Source: Chitinophagaceae bacterium (lineage in GTDB: Bacteria > Bacteroidota > Bacteroidia > Chitinophagales > Chitinophagaceae). Taken from it: DNA of 5,579 nt. The stretch's first letter is position 1. Each line of letters begins with the position of its first letter. The notes below the pieces were generated by a model that saw only the letters and a program-made list of their open reading frames with translations, had not been told where the DNA came from and searched no databases. The stretch covers positions 1-5,579 of the forward strand of contig JALOMX010000343.1 of assembly GCA_025455245.1 (NCBI GenBank), given 5' to 3'. Position numbers and translations under genes: made by a program. Positions 1 through 5,579 of the stretch are shown in pieces.

Positions 1-866
1 CTATTACCAAGGCCGATCAGGCCTATCCATGGCTTTTGCGGAACTTTGCACCGGAGGGCATACGCGGGCTTGCATTTGCAGCCCTGGTGGCTGCTGTGGT
101 TTCTTCACTGGCATCTATGCTTAATTCCACTTCTACCATTTTTACCCTTGATATTTACAAGTCGCATATCAACAAAACTGCCGATGATAAGCAACTGGTA
201 AGGATGGGACGTATAGCAGCCGCAGTTGCACTTGTAATTGCTGTGATTGCTGCAAAACCCTTACTGGGCGGACTCGATCAGGCTTTTCAGTACATACAGG
301 AATATACAGGCTTTATTTACCCGGGTGTTGTGGTTGTTTTTGGTATGGGTATTTTATGGAAAAGGGCTACCAACAGGGCAGCCCTTTGGACTACCATCGC
401 CACTATTCCGGCAGGTATTGCCATGAAAGCATTATTGCCCGATCTTCCTTTCATCATCAGAATGGGTTATGTATGTATGTTTTTGATAAGCCTTGCGGTT
501 ACCCTTACCTTAACCGATAAGCATCAGGTTGTGGCCAAAAAACTGGATGACAATGATACACGTAAACTCATCGGGGCAGCAAAGGCATTTGCCTTTTTGA
601 CAATATTTACACTTATTGCCGGTCTTGTATGGGGAACAGATTTATTTGGTATGAGTATGGTCAACCTTGGGTTTCACTCCATTTTCATGTCATCTTTCAT
701 GTTTGCATTTCTTGCTATTATGATGTACACAAATGCAACCAGTAAAACAATGGACGAAAAATCATACGAGTATGATCCTGATATCACCAAAACCGATCGT
801 GGTTTCCTCGTAGGGGCATTGGGCATAGTTTTGATCATTGCTGTATTGTATGCATATTTCTGGTAA
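1..866 (+). CDS. Sodium/solute symporter (SSS/SGLT family), C-terminal part
   Basis: This inner-membrane permease couples sodium entry to uptake of a small solute, probably a sugar. The gene is cut by the left window edge; the frame is open from base 3 and ends in TAA at 864-866, giving 287 visible residues. Visible residues 31-35 read A-V-V-S-S inside a helix followed by LASMLNSTST. This matches the helix-8 Ala and two Ser residues that hold the Na2 sodium ion in vSGLT (Ala361, Ser364, Ser365, aligned from memory). A later YIQEYTG segment, around residue 99, aligns with the helix-10 Gln that contacts sugar in vSGLT. About eight hydrophobic segments follow in turn, the last ending at the C-terminal YAYFW, so the C-terminus looks complete. 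TTG at 36 is only an internal codon, since homology continues upstream of it. Substrate is inferred: the glycosidase downstream suggests a sugar, but the family also carries amino acids and vitamins. Confidence 0.93.
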   Translation, partial: ITKADQAYPWLLRNFAPEGIRGLAFAALVAAVVSSLASMLNSTSTIFTLDIYKSHINKTADDKQLVRMGRIAAAVALVIAVIAAKPLLGGLDQAFQYIQEYTGFIYPGVVVVFGMGILWKRATNRAALWTTIATIPAGIAMKALLPDLPFIIRMGYVCMFLISLAVTLTLTDKHQVVAKKLDDNDTRKLIGAAKAFAFLTIFTLIAGLVWGTDLFGMSMVNLGFHSIFMSSFMFAFLAIMMYTNATSKTMDEKSYEYDPDITKTDRGFLVGALGIVLIIAVLYAYFW

Positions 867-885
867 AATTGTTATTCACCAAGCA

Positions 886-922
886 AAGCCTGTTCATGTA
901 ATGTGAGCAGGCTTATTTTTTT
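886..922 (+). terminator. Intrinsic terminator after the symporter gene
   Basis: An 11-bp stem (886-896 with 904-914, AAGCCTGTTCA against TGAGCAGGCTT, one G-T pair) closes a 7-base loop. It is followed by A and a run of seven T (916-922). It lies 20 bases after the symporter stop codon and should end that transcript, so the glycosidase gene needs its own promoter or readthrough. Confidence 0.9.
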
Positions 923-926
923 ATTG

Positions 927-934
927 TAGGTTTG
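927..934 (+). promoter_or_regulatory. Candidate -7 promoter element for the glycosidase gene
   Basis: TAGGTTTG is an exact match to the Bacteroidota -7 consensus TAnnTTTG. It begins four bases after the terminator T-run and ends 19 bases before the ATG at 954. No clear TTG is present at the -33 position; the nearest candidate is GTG at 903-905, inside the terminator stem, with a 21-base spacer. If used, transcription would start near 940, leaving a leader of roughly 14 bases. That would rule out the TTG start at 936. The motif is short and the -33 box is poor, so this is a moderate call. Confidence 0.45.
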
Positions 935-953
935 TTTGATTCATTTGCCGACT

Positions 954-3644
954 ATGGAAAACCAAACCAATGCAACTGCAGGCTTTTATGCAGTGCTTCT
1001 TATTTTTTTGATGGGTTGTACTGAAAACAGGAAAGCCTTATATGAATCTGATGCTTTTACCATTTACCCCGATAGGGTAGTGCAGGGCTCTTTTGAAGCA
1101 AAAGCAATCAGTTCCTCCCACATGATCAGCAATTATGAAAGCCCTTCCAATGCCTATCAGGATGCGAACATCACATTCAAGTTTTCAATCAATGGAAAAG
1201 ATAATGAAATGCTCCCCGGTGTTGACCATCAGATTTCGGTAAGGGCAACAAATGGCAAGGCCGAATCGCCGGTGATAACTTTTGGGCAGCAGTACACTGA
1301 AGATAAACAGGAGGGTTTATACCTGCAACCTGAAACGAAATGGTTACTCCGTCTCGATATGCGGCCGGTACAGAAGGCTTTTGAGGAAAATGGATTTTTT
1401 ACCAATGTGAAAGGTGAAAAAATTTTCAAAGAGGATTTTAAAGCTGTATATGTGGCCGGTAACACTTTGCCTATGACCTGGGATTTTGATAATCTGCGCA
1501 ACAGGCCTGAACTTGAGCTGAAAGACCCGGATGGTGATGGCATATATGAAACGACATTGACATTGAATTCAAAAGCAGATATCAAAAAAATTGACAGTGT
1601 ATGGAAACTTTCAAGAGATATATCTGCTTTTCCGCAATACACTTCTCCCCATGTTATTGCCGATGCCATTTATAACATGTCTCTGGAGGAAATGGAAAAA
1701 GCCGTTGAAAAAGACAGCACACTGCGCACAGGCGCCGAATGGGCGGGTGTTTGGACAAGGGATGTGAGTTACAGCATTATTTTAAGTATGGCATACATGC
1801 AGCCTCAGGTGGCCAAAAACAGTTTACGAAGGAAAGTGAATAAACGAAAGCGCATCATTCAGGATACAGGAACGGGCGGGGCATGGCCGGTAAGTACCGA
1901 CCGGATGATTTGGGCAGTAGCCGCATGGGAAATATACCTGGCCACCGGAGATATGGATTGGCTTAAAGAAGCATATGAGGTTATTAAACTGTCGTTGGAA
2001 GATGATTATAAAGTTGCATACGATCATGAAACAGGATTGGTTAAAGGTGAATCATCTTTTCTGGATTGGCGCGAACAAACATACCCGAAATGGATGCAAC
2101 CGGCAGATATTTTTGAAAGTGAATGCCTTGGTACCAATGCAGTTCATTTTCAGGCAAATAAAGTGGCCGCCAAAATGGCCGGCGTATTGAATGATGCAAC
2201 TTCTGTTGAATTATTTGAAGCAAAAGCGGCCGGCATTAAACAAGGCATGAATACCCTTTTATGGCAGGAAGACAAAGGTTACTATGGTCAATACTTGTAT
2301 GGTCAGATCCATAAAAACCTTTCTCCACGCTCGGAAGCCCTTGGTGAAGCTTTAGCTGTCATTTTTGATATTGCCCATGAAGAACGGCAGCGTAAAATTG
2401 TTTCATCAACACCTGTGGTGGACTTTGGGATTCCATGTATTTATCCGCAAATCCCAGGCATACCTCCATATCATAATAATGGAATATGGCCATTTGTACA
2501 AACGTTTTGGCTGTGGGCCGGTGCAAAGGCCGGGAATGAAGCATCTGTCATGCACAGCATAGCCTCTATTTACAGACCCGCTGCATTGTTTTTAACCAAT
2601 AAGGAAAATTTTGTTGCGGAAAATGGAGACTTTTCCGGAACGGTAATCAATAGCAGTAATATGCTTTGGAGCCTGAGCGGAAATATCAGTTTAGTGCATA
2701 AAGTATTGTTCGGTATCCGTTTTTTGGAAAATGGGCTTGAATTCAACCCTTTCGTACCCATGGCTTTAAAAGGTACCCGCAGCTTAACCAATTTTAAATA
2801 CCTTGGGGCAATTCTGGACATAGAAATGGAAGGGTTTGGCGATCAGATTATTTCTATGAGCATTGATGGAGCGGCTGTCAGGGATTGGTCTATCCATGAA
2901 AACCTGAAAGGAAGACATAAAATAAAGATAGTACTGAACAATTCTTTCCGTAATCAAGGAGTGATAAATAAGGTGGTAAATAAATTTTCGCCCACGGTTC
3001 CTTTTGATACAGTAACAACTGTAAGTGTTGACAATAGCCCTGTTTGGCATAATTGGAAGGAGGTTAAGGGTGCGGTAGATTATAAAATAATAGGAAAAAC
3101 AGCAAGTCCGGAATATGAGATGCCGGATAGTTTATCGGGTCAAACACAGATTATTGCTGTAGATAAAGAGGGACTTGAATCATTTGCGAGTGAGCCTTTT
3201 GGAATCGGCATCTCCAGCCGGATATTTGAAGCTGAAAAGTTTGCCCGAAAGGAACTGTATCCTTATAAAGGTTTTTCCGGTGAAGGATTTATTGAGGTTA
3301 GTTTAAGCAAGAACCGCCTTGTGAATTTTATGGTGAATGTGAACAATGCTGGATATTATGGCCTGTCTTTTGGGTACGCCAATGGAAACGGTCCCATTAA
3401 TACTGAAAACAAATGTGCCATCCGCAGCTTGTATGTAGGGGAAGAATATATCGGCGCGGTTGTGTTTCCACAAAGAGGTAGCAATGAATGGAGTGCATGG
3501 GGAAGGTCAAATCAAATCAAAATAAGATTAAACAAGGGAGAAAACCGGATTACGTTGAAAATGGAAGACTGGAATGAGAATATGAACGGCCCTATCAACC
3601 AGGCCATGATTGATGCACTGTTTCTGGAATATATTGATAATTGA
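954..3644 (+). CDS. Multi-domain lipoprotein glycosidase with (alpha/alpha)6 core and CBM6/35-like C-terminus
   Basis: Predicted envelope lipoprotein of 896 residues that hydrolyses a glycan; the exact family is not recognised. From ATG 954: hydrophobic signal at residues 11-21 ending in a lipobox L-M-G-C with Cys22; beta-rich region at about 45-215, with a DPDGDGIYE turn that looks like a calcium-binding loop; six-hairpin glycosidase core at about 230-600; Fn3-like segment at about 680-754; CBM6/CBM35-like module at about 755-896, starting at FEAE and ending AMIDALFLEY. The core carries WTRD (267-270), DTGTGG (304-309), DWR (371-373), EALGEA (461-466) and HNNGIWPF (507-514), motifs typical of MGH1-like/GH63-type or related (alpha/alpha)6 enzymes. 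The acid residues in them are only candidates for catalysis. In-frame TTG codons at 936 and 945 are possible starts, but 954 is the first ATG and lies below the -7 element. The N-terminal stretch has no Lys or Arg, unusual for a signal peptide. The symporter upstream suggests joint sugar use. Confidence 0.88.
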   Translation: MENQTNATAGFYAVLLIFLMGCTENRKALYESDAFTIYPDRVVQGSFEAKAISSSHMISNYESPSNAYQDANITFKFSINGKDNEMLPGVDHQISVRATNGKAESPVITFGQQYTEDKQEGLYLQPETKWLLRLDMRPVQKAFEENGFFTNVKGEKIFKEDFKAVYVAGNTLPMTWDFDNLRNRPELELKDPDGDGIYETTLTLNSKADIKKIDSVWKLSRDISAFPQYTSPHVIADAIYNMSLEEMEKAVEKDSTLRTGAEWAGVWTRDVSYSIILSMAYMQPQVAKNSLRRKVNKRKRIIQDTGTGGAWPVSTDRMIWAVAAWEIYLATGDMDWLKEAYEVIKLSLEDDYKVAYDHETGLVKGESSFLDWREQTYPKWMQPADIFESECLGTNAVHFQANKVAAKMAGVLNDATSVELFEAKAAGIKQGMNTLLWQEDKGYYGQYLYGQIHKNLSPRSEALGEALAVIFDIAHEERQRKIVSSTPVVDFGIPCIYPQIPGIPPYHNNGIWPFVQTFWLWAGAKAGNEASVMHSIASIYRPAALFLTNKENFVAENGDFSGTVINSSNMLWSLSGNISLVHKVLFGIRFLENGLEFNPFVPMALKGTRSLTNFKYLGAILDIEMEGFGDQIISMSIDGAAVRDWSIHENLKGRHKIKIVLNNSFRNQGVINKVVNKFSPTVPFDTVTTVSVDNSPVWHNWKEVKGAVDYKIIGKTASPEYEMPDSLSGQTQIIAVDKEGLESFASEPFGIGISSRIFEAEKFARKELYPYKGFSGEGFIEVSLSKNRLVNFMVNVNNAGYYGLSFGYANGNGPINTENKCAIRSLYVGEEYIGAVVFPQRGSNEWSAWGRSNQIKIRLNKGENRITLKMEDWNENMNGPINQAMIDALFLEYIDN

Positions 3645-3652
3645 CGTGTAAT

Positions 3653-3691
3653 AAAAAGCTGCCTTGCAGGGAAAAGGCAAGGCAGGTTTTT
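3653..3691. terminator. Bidirectional intrinsic terminator between convergent genes
   Basis: A perfect 9-bp stem (3659-3667 CTGCCTTGC with 3677-3685 GCAAGGCAG) closes a 9-base loop. T5 (3687-3691) lies on its right and A5 (3653-3657) on its left, so it can stop transcripts from either side. It begins about 10 bases after the glycosidase stop and ends about 9 bases short of the end of the SemiSWEET remnant on the minus strand. Confidence 0.85.
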
Positions 3692-3699
3692 CAGATTCT

Positions 3700-3969
3700 T
3701 TATTTAATAGGTTCGGATTGCGGAAAAGTTGGCTTCTTTTTAAAAGTCAGTTTAAAAATAATCAACAACAGGCTTAATACGCAAATGATACTATTCGCAA
3801 TAATTACAGGCAATAATTTCAGGCCAAAGCCATAAATCAGCCAAACAATTGTACTGATAAATACAATGCTCATCATCAGCAGGCTCAGGTCGCCAGGTGG
3901 CCCATCATTTCTATTGAAGACATTTTTGAAATTCCAAAATTTAAAATTCCAAATTCCAAAGTGATGCAC
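3700..3969 (-). pseudogene. SemiSWEET (MtN3/PQ-loop) sugar transporter remnant lacking its first helix
   Basis: SemiSWEETs are small bacterial sugar carriers with three helices that work as dimers. The 89-residue frame keeps the second half of one. A DLSLLMM turn (27-33) leads into helix two (about 30-50, with VWLIYG), then LLPVIIANS and helix three (53-74), then a Lys-rich tail. Trp43 and Asn59 are 16 residues apart, the same spacing as the pocket Trp48 and Asn64 of Leptospira SemiSWEET (recalled from the literature). Helix one, with the family's Pro-Gln motif, is absent. Residues 4-15 instead read FGIWNFKFWNFK, which is simply the translated AAATTCC/GGAATTT repeat. Only 34 bases separate this frame from the fabI stop, so no room remains for a lost helix. 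It is likely non-functional, truncated by the repeat or by an associated deletion. Family call is good; pseudogene status is inferred. Confidence 0.75.
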
Positions 3970-3988
3970 TTTTTGGAATTTGGAATTT
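3929..3988. repeat. AAATTCC heptamer repeat forming a large inverted repeat
   Basis: Three AAATTCC units (3929-3935, 3944-3950, 3951-3957) face two GGAATTT units (3975-3981, 3982-3988). Bases 3944-3960 and 3972-3988 are perfect 17-bp inverted arms. Inner AGTG/CACT (3960-3963 with 3967-3970) extends the stem to a 3-base ATG loop, with two extra T in the right arm. It lies 15 bases beyond the fabI stop on the minus strand and could also slow or end fabI transcription. A real U-tract is missing on that side, where TTTTAAATTTT follows. Confidence 0.8.
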
Positions 3989-4003
3989 GATTATTTGTGA
4001 TTT

Positions 4004-4819
4004 TTACTTTTCCATTTGCTCAATTACTTCCGCCGTTACCCCTGTAAAGCTAAAACCTCCATCATGGAAAAGGTTTTGCATAGTGACTTTACGTGTGTAA
4101 TCGCTGAACATCATCACACAATAGCGGGCGCAATCTTCTGCACTTGCATTGCCAAGAGGACTCATTTTTTCTGCAAATGAAAGGAAGCCTCCAAAGCCCT
4201 TTACCCCGCTTCCGGCAGTAGTAGGCGTGGGGGATTGTGAAATGGTATTGATCCTTACTTTCTTTTTTACGCCATAATGATAACCAAAGCTTCGGGCAAT
4301 ACTTTCAAGCAAGGCCTTGGCATCAGCCATTTCATTATAGTCGGGGAAAACACGTTGAGCGGCAATGTATGTTAAAGCCACAATACTGCCCCATTCGTTT
4401 ATGGCATCCATTTCATAAGCCACCTGGCATACGCGGTGCAGGCTCATGGCAGAAATATCGAAGGTTTTATGTTGATGTTCATGATCAAGCGATGTGTAGT
4501 GCTTGCCTTTTCGGATGTTCAAACTCATTCCTACGGAATGTAAAATAAAATCAACCTGTCCTCCAAAATGTTCCATGGATTTGGCAAACAGATTCTTGAG
4601 GTCTTCATCATTCGATACATCTGCGCCAATCACGGGTGCATTACCACAAGCTTCAGCCAGTTTATTTATTTCACCCATACGGAGGGCAATTGGTGCATTG
4701 GTCAGTACAAGTTGAGCGCCTTCGGCAAAACAAAGTTCAGCTGTTTTCCAGGCAATGGATTGGTCGTTGAGGGCGCCAAAAATGATACCCTTCTTTCCTT
4801 TTAATAGTTGGTGGCTCAT
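4004..4819 (-). CDS. fabI: Enoyl-[acyl-carrier-protein] reductase (NADH), FabI
   Basis: Cytoplasmic enzyme that reduces trans-2-enoyl-ACP with NAD(P)H in the last step of each type II fatty-acid elongation cycle. The 271 residues span a full FabI (E. coli 262). Visible family marks: a dinucleotide-binding N-terminus GIIFGALNDQSIAWK (11-25), the HSVGMS turn (94-99), Tyr151, and the catalytic pair Tyr161-x6-Lys168 in PDYNEMADAK. SPTPTTAGSGVKGF (196-209) is the substrate loop. Gly97, Met164 and Phe209 align with E. coli Gly93, Met159 and Phe203, the positions at which triclosan resistance arises, and all keep the sensitive-type residue. The ATG at 4819 fits the usual MSxxLLKGKKG start of Bacteroidota FabI. 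AAAAGGA lies 3 bases before it, too close for a normal Shine-Dalgarno site. The gene is intact, is read away from the rrn operon, and is followed by the SemiSWEET remnant. No convincing promoter was found for it. Confidence 0.97.
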   Translation of the reverse strand: MSHQLLKGKKGIIFGALNDQSIAWKTAELCFAEGAQLVLTNAPIALRMGEINKLAEACGNAPVIGADVSNDEDLKNLFAKSMEHFGGQVDFILHSVGMSLNIRKGKHYTSLDHEHQHKTFDISAMSLHRVCQVAYEMDAINEWGSIVALTYIAAQRVFPDYNEMADAKALLESIARSFGYHYGVKKKVRINTISQSPTPTTAGSGVKGFGGFLSFAEKMSPLGNASAEDCARYCVMMFSDYTRKVTMQNLFHDGGFSFTGVTAEVIEQMEK

Positions 4820-5044
4820 ACGTCCTTTTGATTTAAAAGTGTTATTATGGTAAAAATTACGGCTTTATCAGGCCGGGGGGTAAAAGTAATCATTCCTTAG
4901 TTTGTCCCGAATTTATTAGTGAACAAACCTGATTTGCCTGATTTGATTTCTTTACTGATCATGTGTTTATTTGATAATCATTAAGATTAGTAGTAGGGTT
5001 ACTTTGGACAACTCAATATTTTGGGGTGAGAATCCTAATAATTT

Positions 5045-5104
5045 GCAAAAGGAAAAAAATAGTTTTAAAAAGATTTGGTAGAATCAATTCCACCCTTACC
5101 TTTG
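5045..5104 (+). promoter_or_regulatory. Upstream rrn promoter P1 (TTTG-N19-TACCTTTG)
   Basis: TTTG (5074-5077) and TACCTTTG (5097-5104) match the Bacteroidota -33 and -7 elements with a 19-base spacer. An A-rich stretch at 5045-5073 lies directly upstream, like an UP element. GCACTCCCAAT follows the -7 box, and transcription probably starts around 5110. The 16S start is about 410 bases downstream. Confidence 0.75.
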
Positions 5105-5134
5105 CACTCCCAATCGAAAAAAGGGTATCTAAAA

Positions 5135-5152
5135 TTACCTTTCGAAAGGTAA
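5135..5152. repeat. Perfect 18-bp palindrome downstream of P1
   Basis: TTACCTTTCGAAAGGTAA is its own reverse complement over all 18 bases. It begins 30 bases after the P1 -7 element. As DNA it could be an operator for a dimeric regulator; as RNA it could form a short hairpin only by opening the central bases. Each half contains TACCTTT, seven of the eight bases of the P1 -7 box. Confidence 0.75.
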
Positions 5153-5155
5153 AAA

Positions 5156-5167
5156 GTTCTTTCAAAA
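5156..5167 (+). promoter_or_regulatory. boxA-like antitermination motif in the P1 leader
   Basis: GTTCTTTCAAAA resembles the rRNA boxA element (E. coli TGCTCTTTAACA), which recruits NusB/NusE so that RNA polymerase reads through rRNA genes. It lies about 46 bases after the likely P1 start. The match is partial and the motif short. Confidence 0.35.
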
Positions 5168-5235
5168 CAGGGTGTTGCAAAGGGGTTTCATTCATTATCT
5201 ATCCTTTATTTGTTTAGGTTATTTTCCATTGATTG

Positions 5236-5299
5236 TGAATAATTTAAAAAGAAAAAAGTGAAGATTTTTTTGTCGGTTTGAATGAAGCTACTATCTTTG
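5236..5299 (+). promoter_or_regulatory. Proximal rrn promoter P2 (TTTG-N19-TATCTTTG)
   Basis: TTTG (5269-5272) and TATCTTTG (5292-5299) match the Bacteroidota -33 and -7 consensus with a spacer of exactly 19 bases, as in P1. An A/T-rich block at 5236-5270 lies just upstream. GCCGTCCCAAT follows the -7 box, nearly the same as after P1, so transcription probably starts near 5305. That gives a leader of about 215 bases before mature 16S. Confidence 0.8.
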
Positions 5300-5319
5300 C
5301 CGTCCCAATTTGAAAATGA

Positions 5320-5329
5320 GTTCTTTAAT
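5320..5329 (+). promoter_or_regulatory. boxA-like motif in the P2 leader
   Basis: GTTCTTTAAT is close to the boxA core CTCTTTAA and lies about 15 bases after the likely P2 start. It repeats the GTTCTTT core of the P1 leader motif at 5156. A third related sequence, GATCTTTGAA, is at 5393-5402. Which of these, if any, is the working boxA cannot be decided here. Confidence 0.35.
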
Positions 5330-5346
5330 CGATGATAAAAAATAAA

Positions 5347-5381
5347 TGAAGAGAAACTCTTCACCGTCGATCAGGCTGATC
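5347..5381 (+). other. Two short hairpins in the 16S leader
   Basis: TGAAGAG (5347-5353) pairs with CTCTTCA (5357-5363) across an AAA loop. Six bases later, GATCAG (5369-5374) and CTGATC (5376-5381) form a palindrome around one G. Neither is followed by a T-run, so they are leader structure and not terminators. Confidence 0.5.
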
Positions 5382-5471
5382 AAATCAGTATAGATCTTTG
5401 AAAGTATGGAAGCAACAGCACTTTGATTTTTAGGAATCAGAGGTAAGGTAAGCGAAAAAGAGAAAAAAAAC

Positions 5472-5509
5472 GAACCGATTAAATTTCGAGAGAAAATTTA
5501 GTTGGGTTC
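5472..5509 (+). other. Long stem-loop just upstream of 16S
   Basis: Bases 5472-5486 pair with 5494-5509 in a 15-bp stem with one bulged G (5504) and two G-T pairs, around the 7-base loop CGAGAGA. It ends 13 bases before the expected 5' end of mature 16S rRNA. It could take part in leader folding or 16S end processing. The alternative is that its left or right arm pairs with sequence downstream of 16S, as in the classical RNase III stalk, which is outside the window. Confidence 0.55.
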
Positions 5510-5522
5510 AAACAATTCATTT

Positions 5523-5579
<57 letters not shown>

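Larger units (their letters stand above)
4820..5522. other. Non-coding region between fabI and the rrn operon
   Basis: About 700 bases with no believable protein gene. Open frames of 60-63 residues on both strands at about 5013-5217 overlap the rrn promoter signals and have no recognisable protein character. The first 250 bases or so, next to fabI, must hold its leader and promoter. The only structure noted there is a weak 6-bp hairpin at 4860-4875 beside a run of six G (4875-4880). From about 5045 onward the sequence carries the tandem rrn promoters, palindromes, boxA-like motifs and hairpins listed separately. Confidence 0.8.

Noticed and set aside
936..953. TTG codons at 936 and 945 as earlier starts of the glycosidase
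   Set aside because: They add no better signal peptide, the 936 codon overlaps the likely transcription start below the -7 box, and ATG at 954 is available.
1229..1669. 146-codon open frame on the minus strand inside the glycosidase gene
   Set aside because: It lies wholly opposite a well-supported gene and its translation shows no recognisable domain.
3641..3835. 64-codon plus-strand frame after the glycosidase
   Set aside because: It runs through the terminator hairpin and opposite the SemiSWEET remnant; its hydrophobic look is a shadow of that gene.
4503..4804. Plus-strand frames of 70 and 78 codons inside fabI
   Set aside because: They are antisense shadows of an intact fabI gene.
4860..4880. 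Hairpin and G-run in the fabI leader as a riboswitch or terminator
   Set aside because: The stem is 6 bp with a G-T pair, there is no proper U-tract, and no known riboswitch core is visible.
4924..4931. CAGGTTTG on the minus strand as the fabI -7 box
   Set aside because: It has one mismatch at a key base, no TTG at the right distance, and would give a leader of about 100 bases. Too weak to list.
4999..5006. TTACTTTG as another rrn promoter -7 box
   Set aside because: It differs from TAnnTTTG at a key base, and the nearest upstream TTTG (4970-4973) leaves a 25-base spacer, too long.
5013..5217. Small open frames on both strands before 16S
   Set aside because: They cover the P1 promoter and palindrome and have no protein-like features.

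Overview
The window comes from a Bacteroidota (Bacteroidetes) chromosome. Four things point there: the 5' end of a 16S rRNA gene of Bacteroidota type at the right edge, promoters of the TTTG...TAnnTTTG kind used by this phylum's primary sigma factor, genes without good Shine-Dalgarno sites, and a long secreted lipoprotein glycosidase. Genus cannot be read from this stretch. No CRISPR array, tRNA, transposase or phage gene is visible.

Left part (1-3691), plus strand: the C-terminal part of a sodium/solute (SGLT-type) symporter, closed by a strong intrinsic terminator. Four bases later there is a -7 promoter element, then a gene for an 896-residue lipoprotein. That protein combines a beta-rich N-terminal region, an (alpha/alpha)6 glycosidase core, an Fn3-like linker and a C-terminal CBM6/CBM35-like carbohydrate-binding module. 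Together the two genes look like a carbohydrate-use locus: an envelope-anchored enzyme cuts a glycan and a sodium-driven permease takes up a product. Substrate and glycosidase family are not established. A second hairpin, with A and T tracts on its two sides, separates this locus from the convergent genes on the minus strand.

Middle part (3692-4819), minus strand: fabI, an intact NADH-type enoyl-ACP reductase, followed by the decayed end of a SemiSWEET sugar-transporter gene. The SemiSWEET piece keeps its second and third membrane helices and the pocket Trp and Asn. Its first helix is gone, and the place where it should be is filled by an AT-rich heptamer repeat (AAATTCC/GGAATTT) that forms a large inverted repeat.

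Right part (4820-5579): about 700 bases without a protein gene, then the first ~57 bases of 16S rRNA on the plus strand, marking the start of an rrn operon that runs out of the window. The gap holds two near-identical promoters (TTTG-N19-TAnnTTTG, each followed by GCnnTCCCAAT), a perfect 18-bp palindrome, boxA-like sequences, small hairpins and a long stem-loop just before the 16S start.

Nothing here amounts to a wholly new system. The points most worth checking are the repeat-truncated SemiSWEET, the unassigned multi-domain glycosidase and the architecture of the duplicated rrn promoter and leader.
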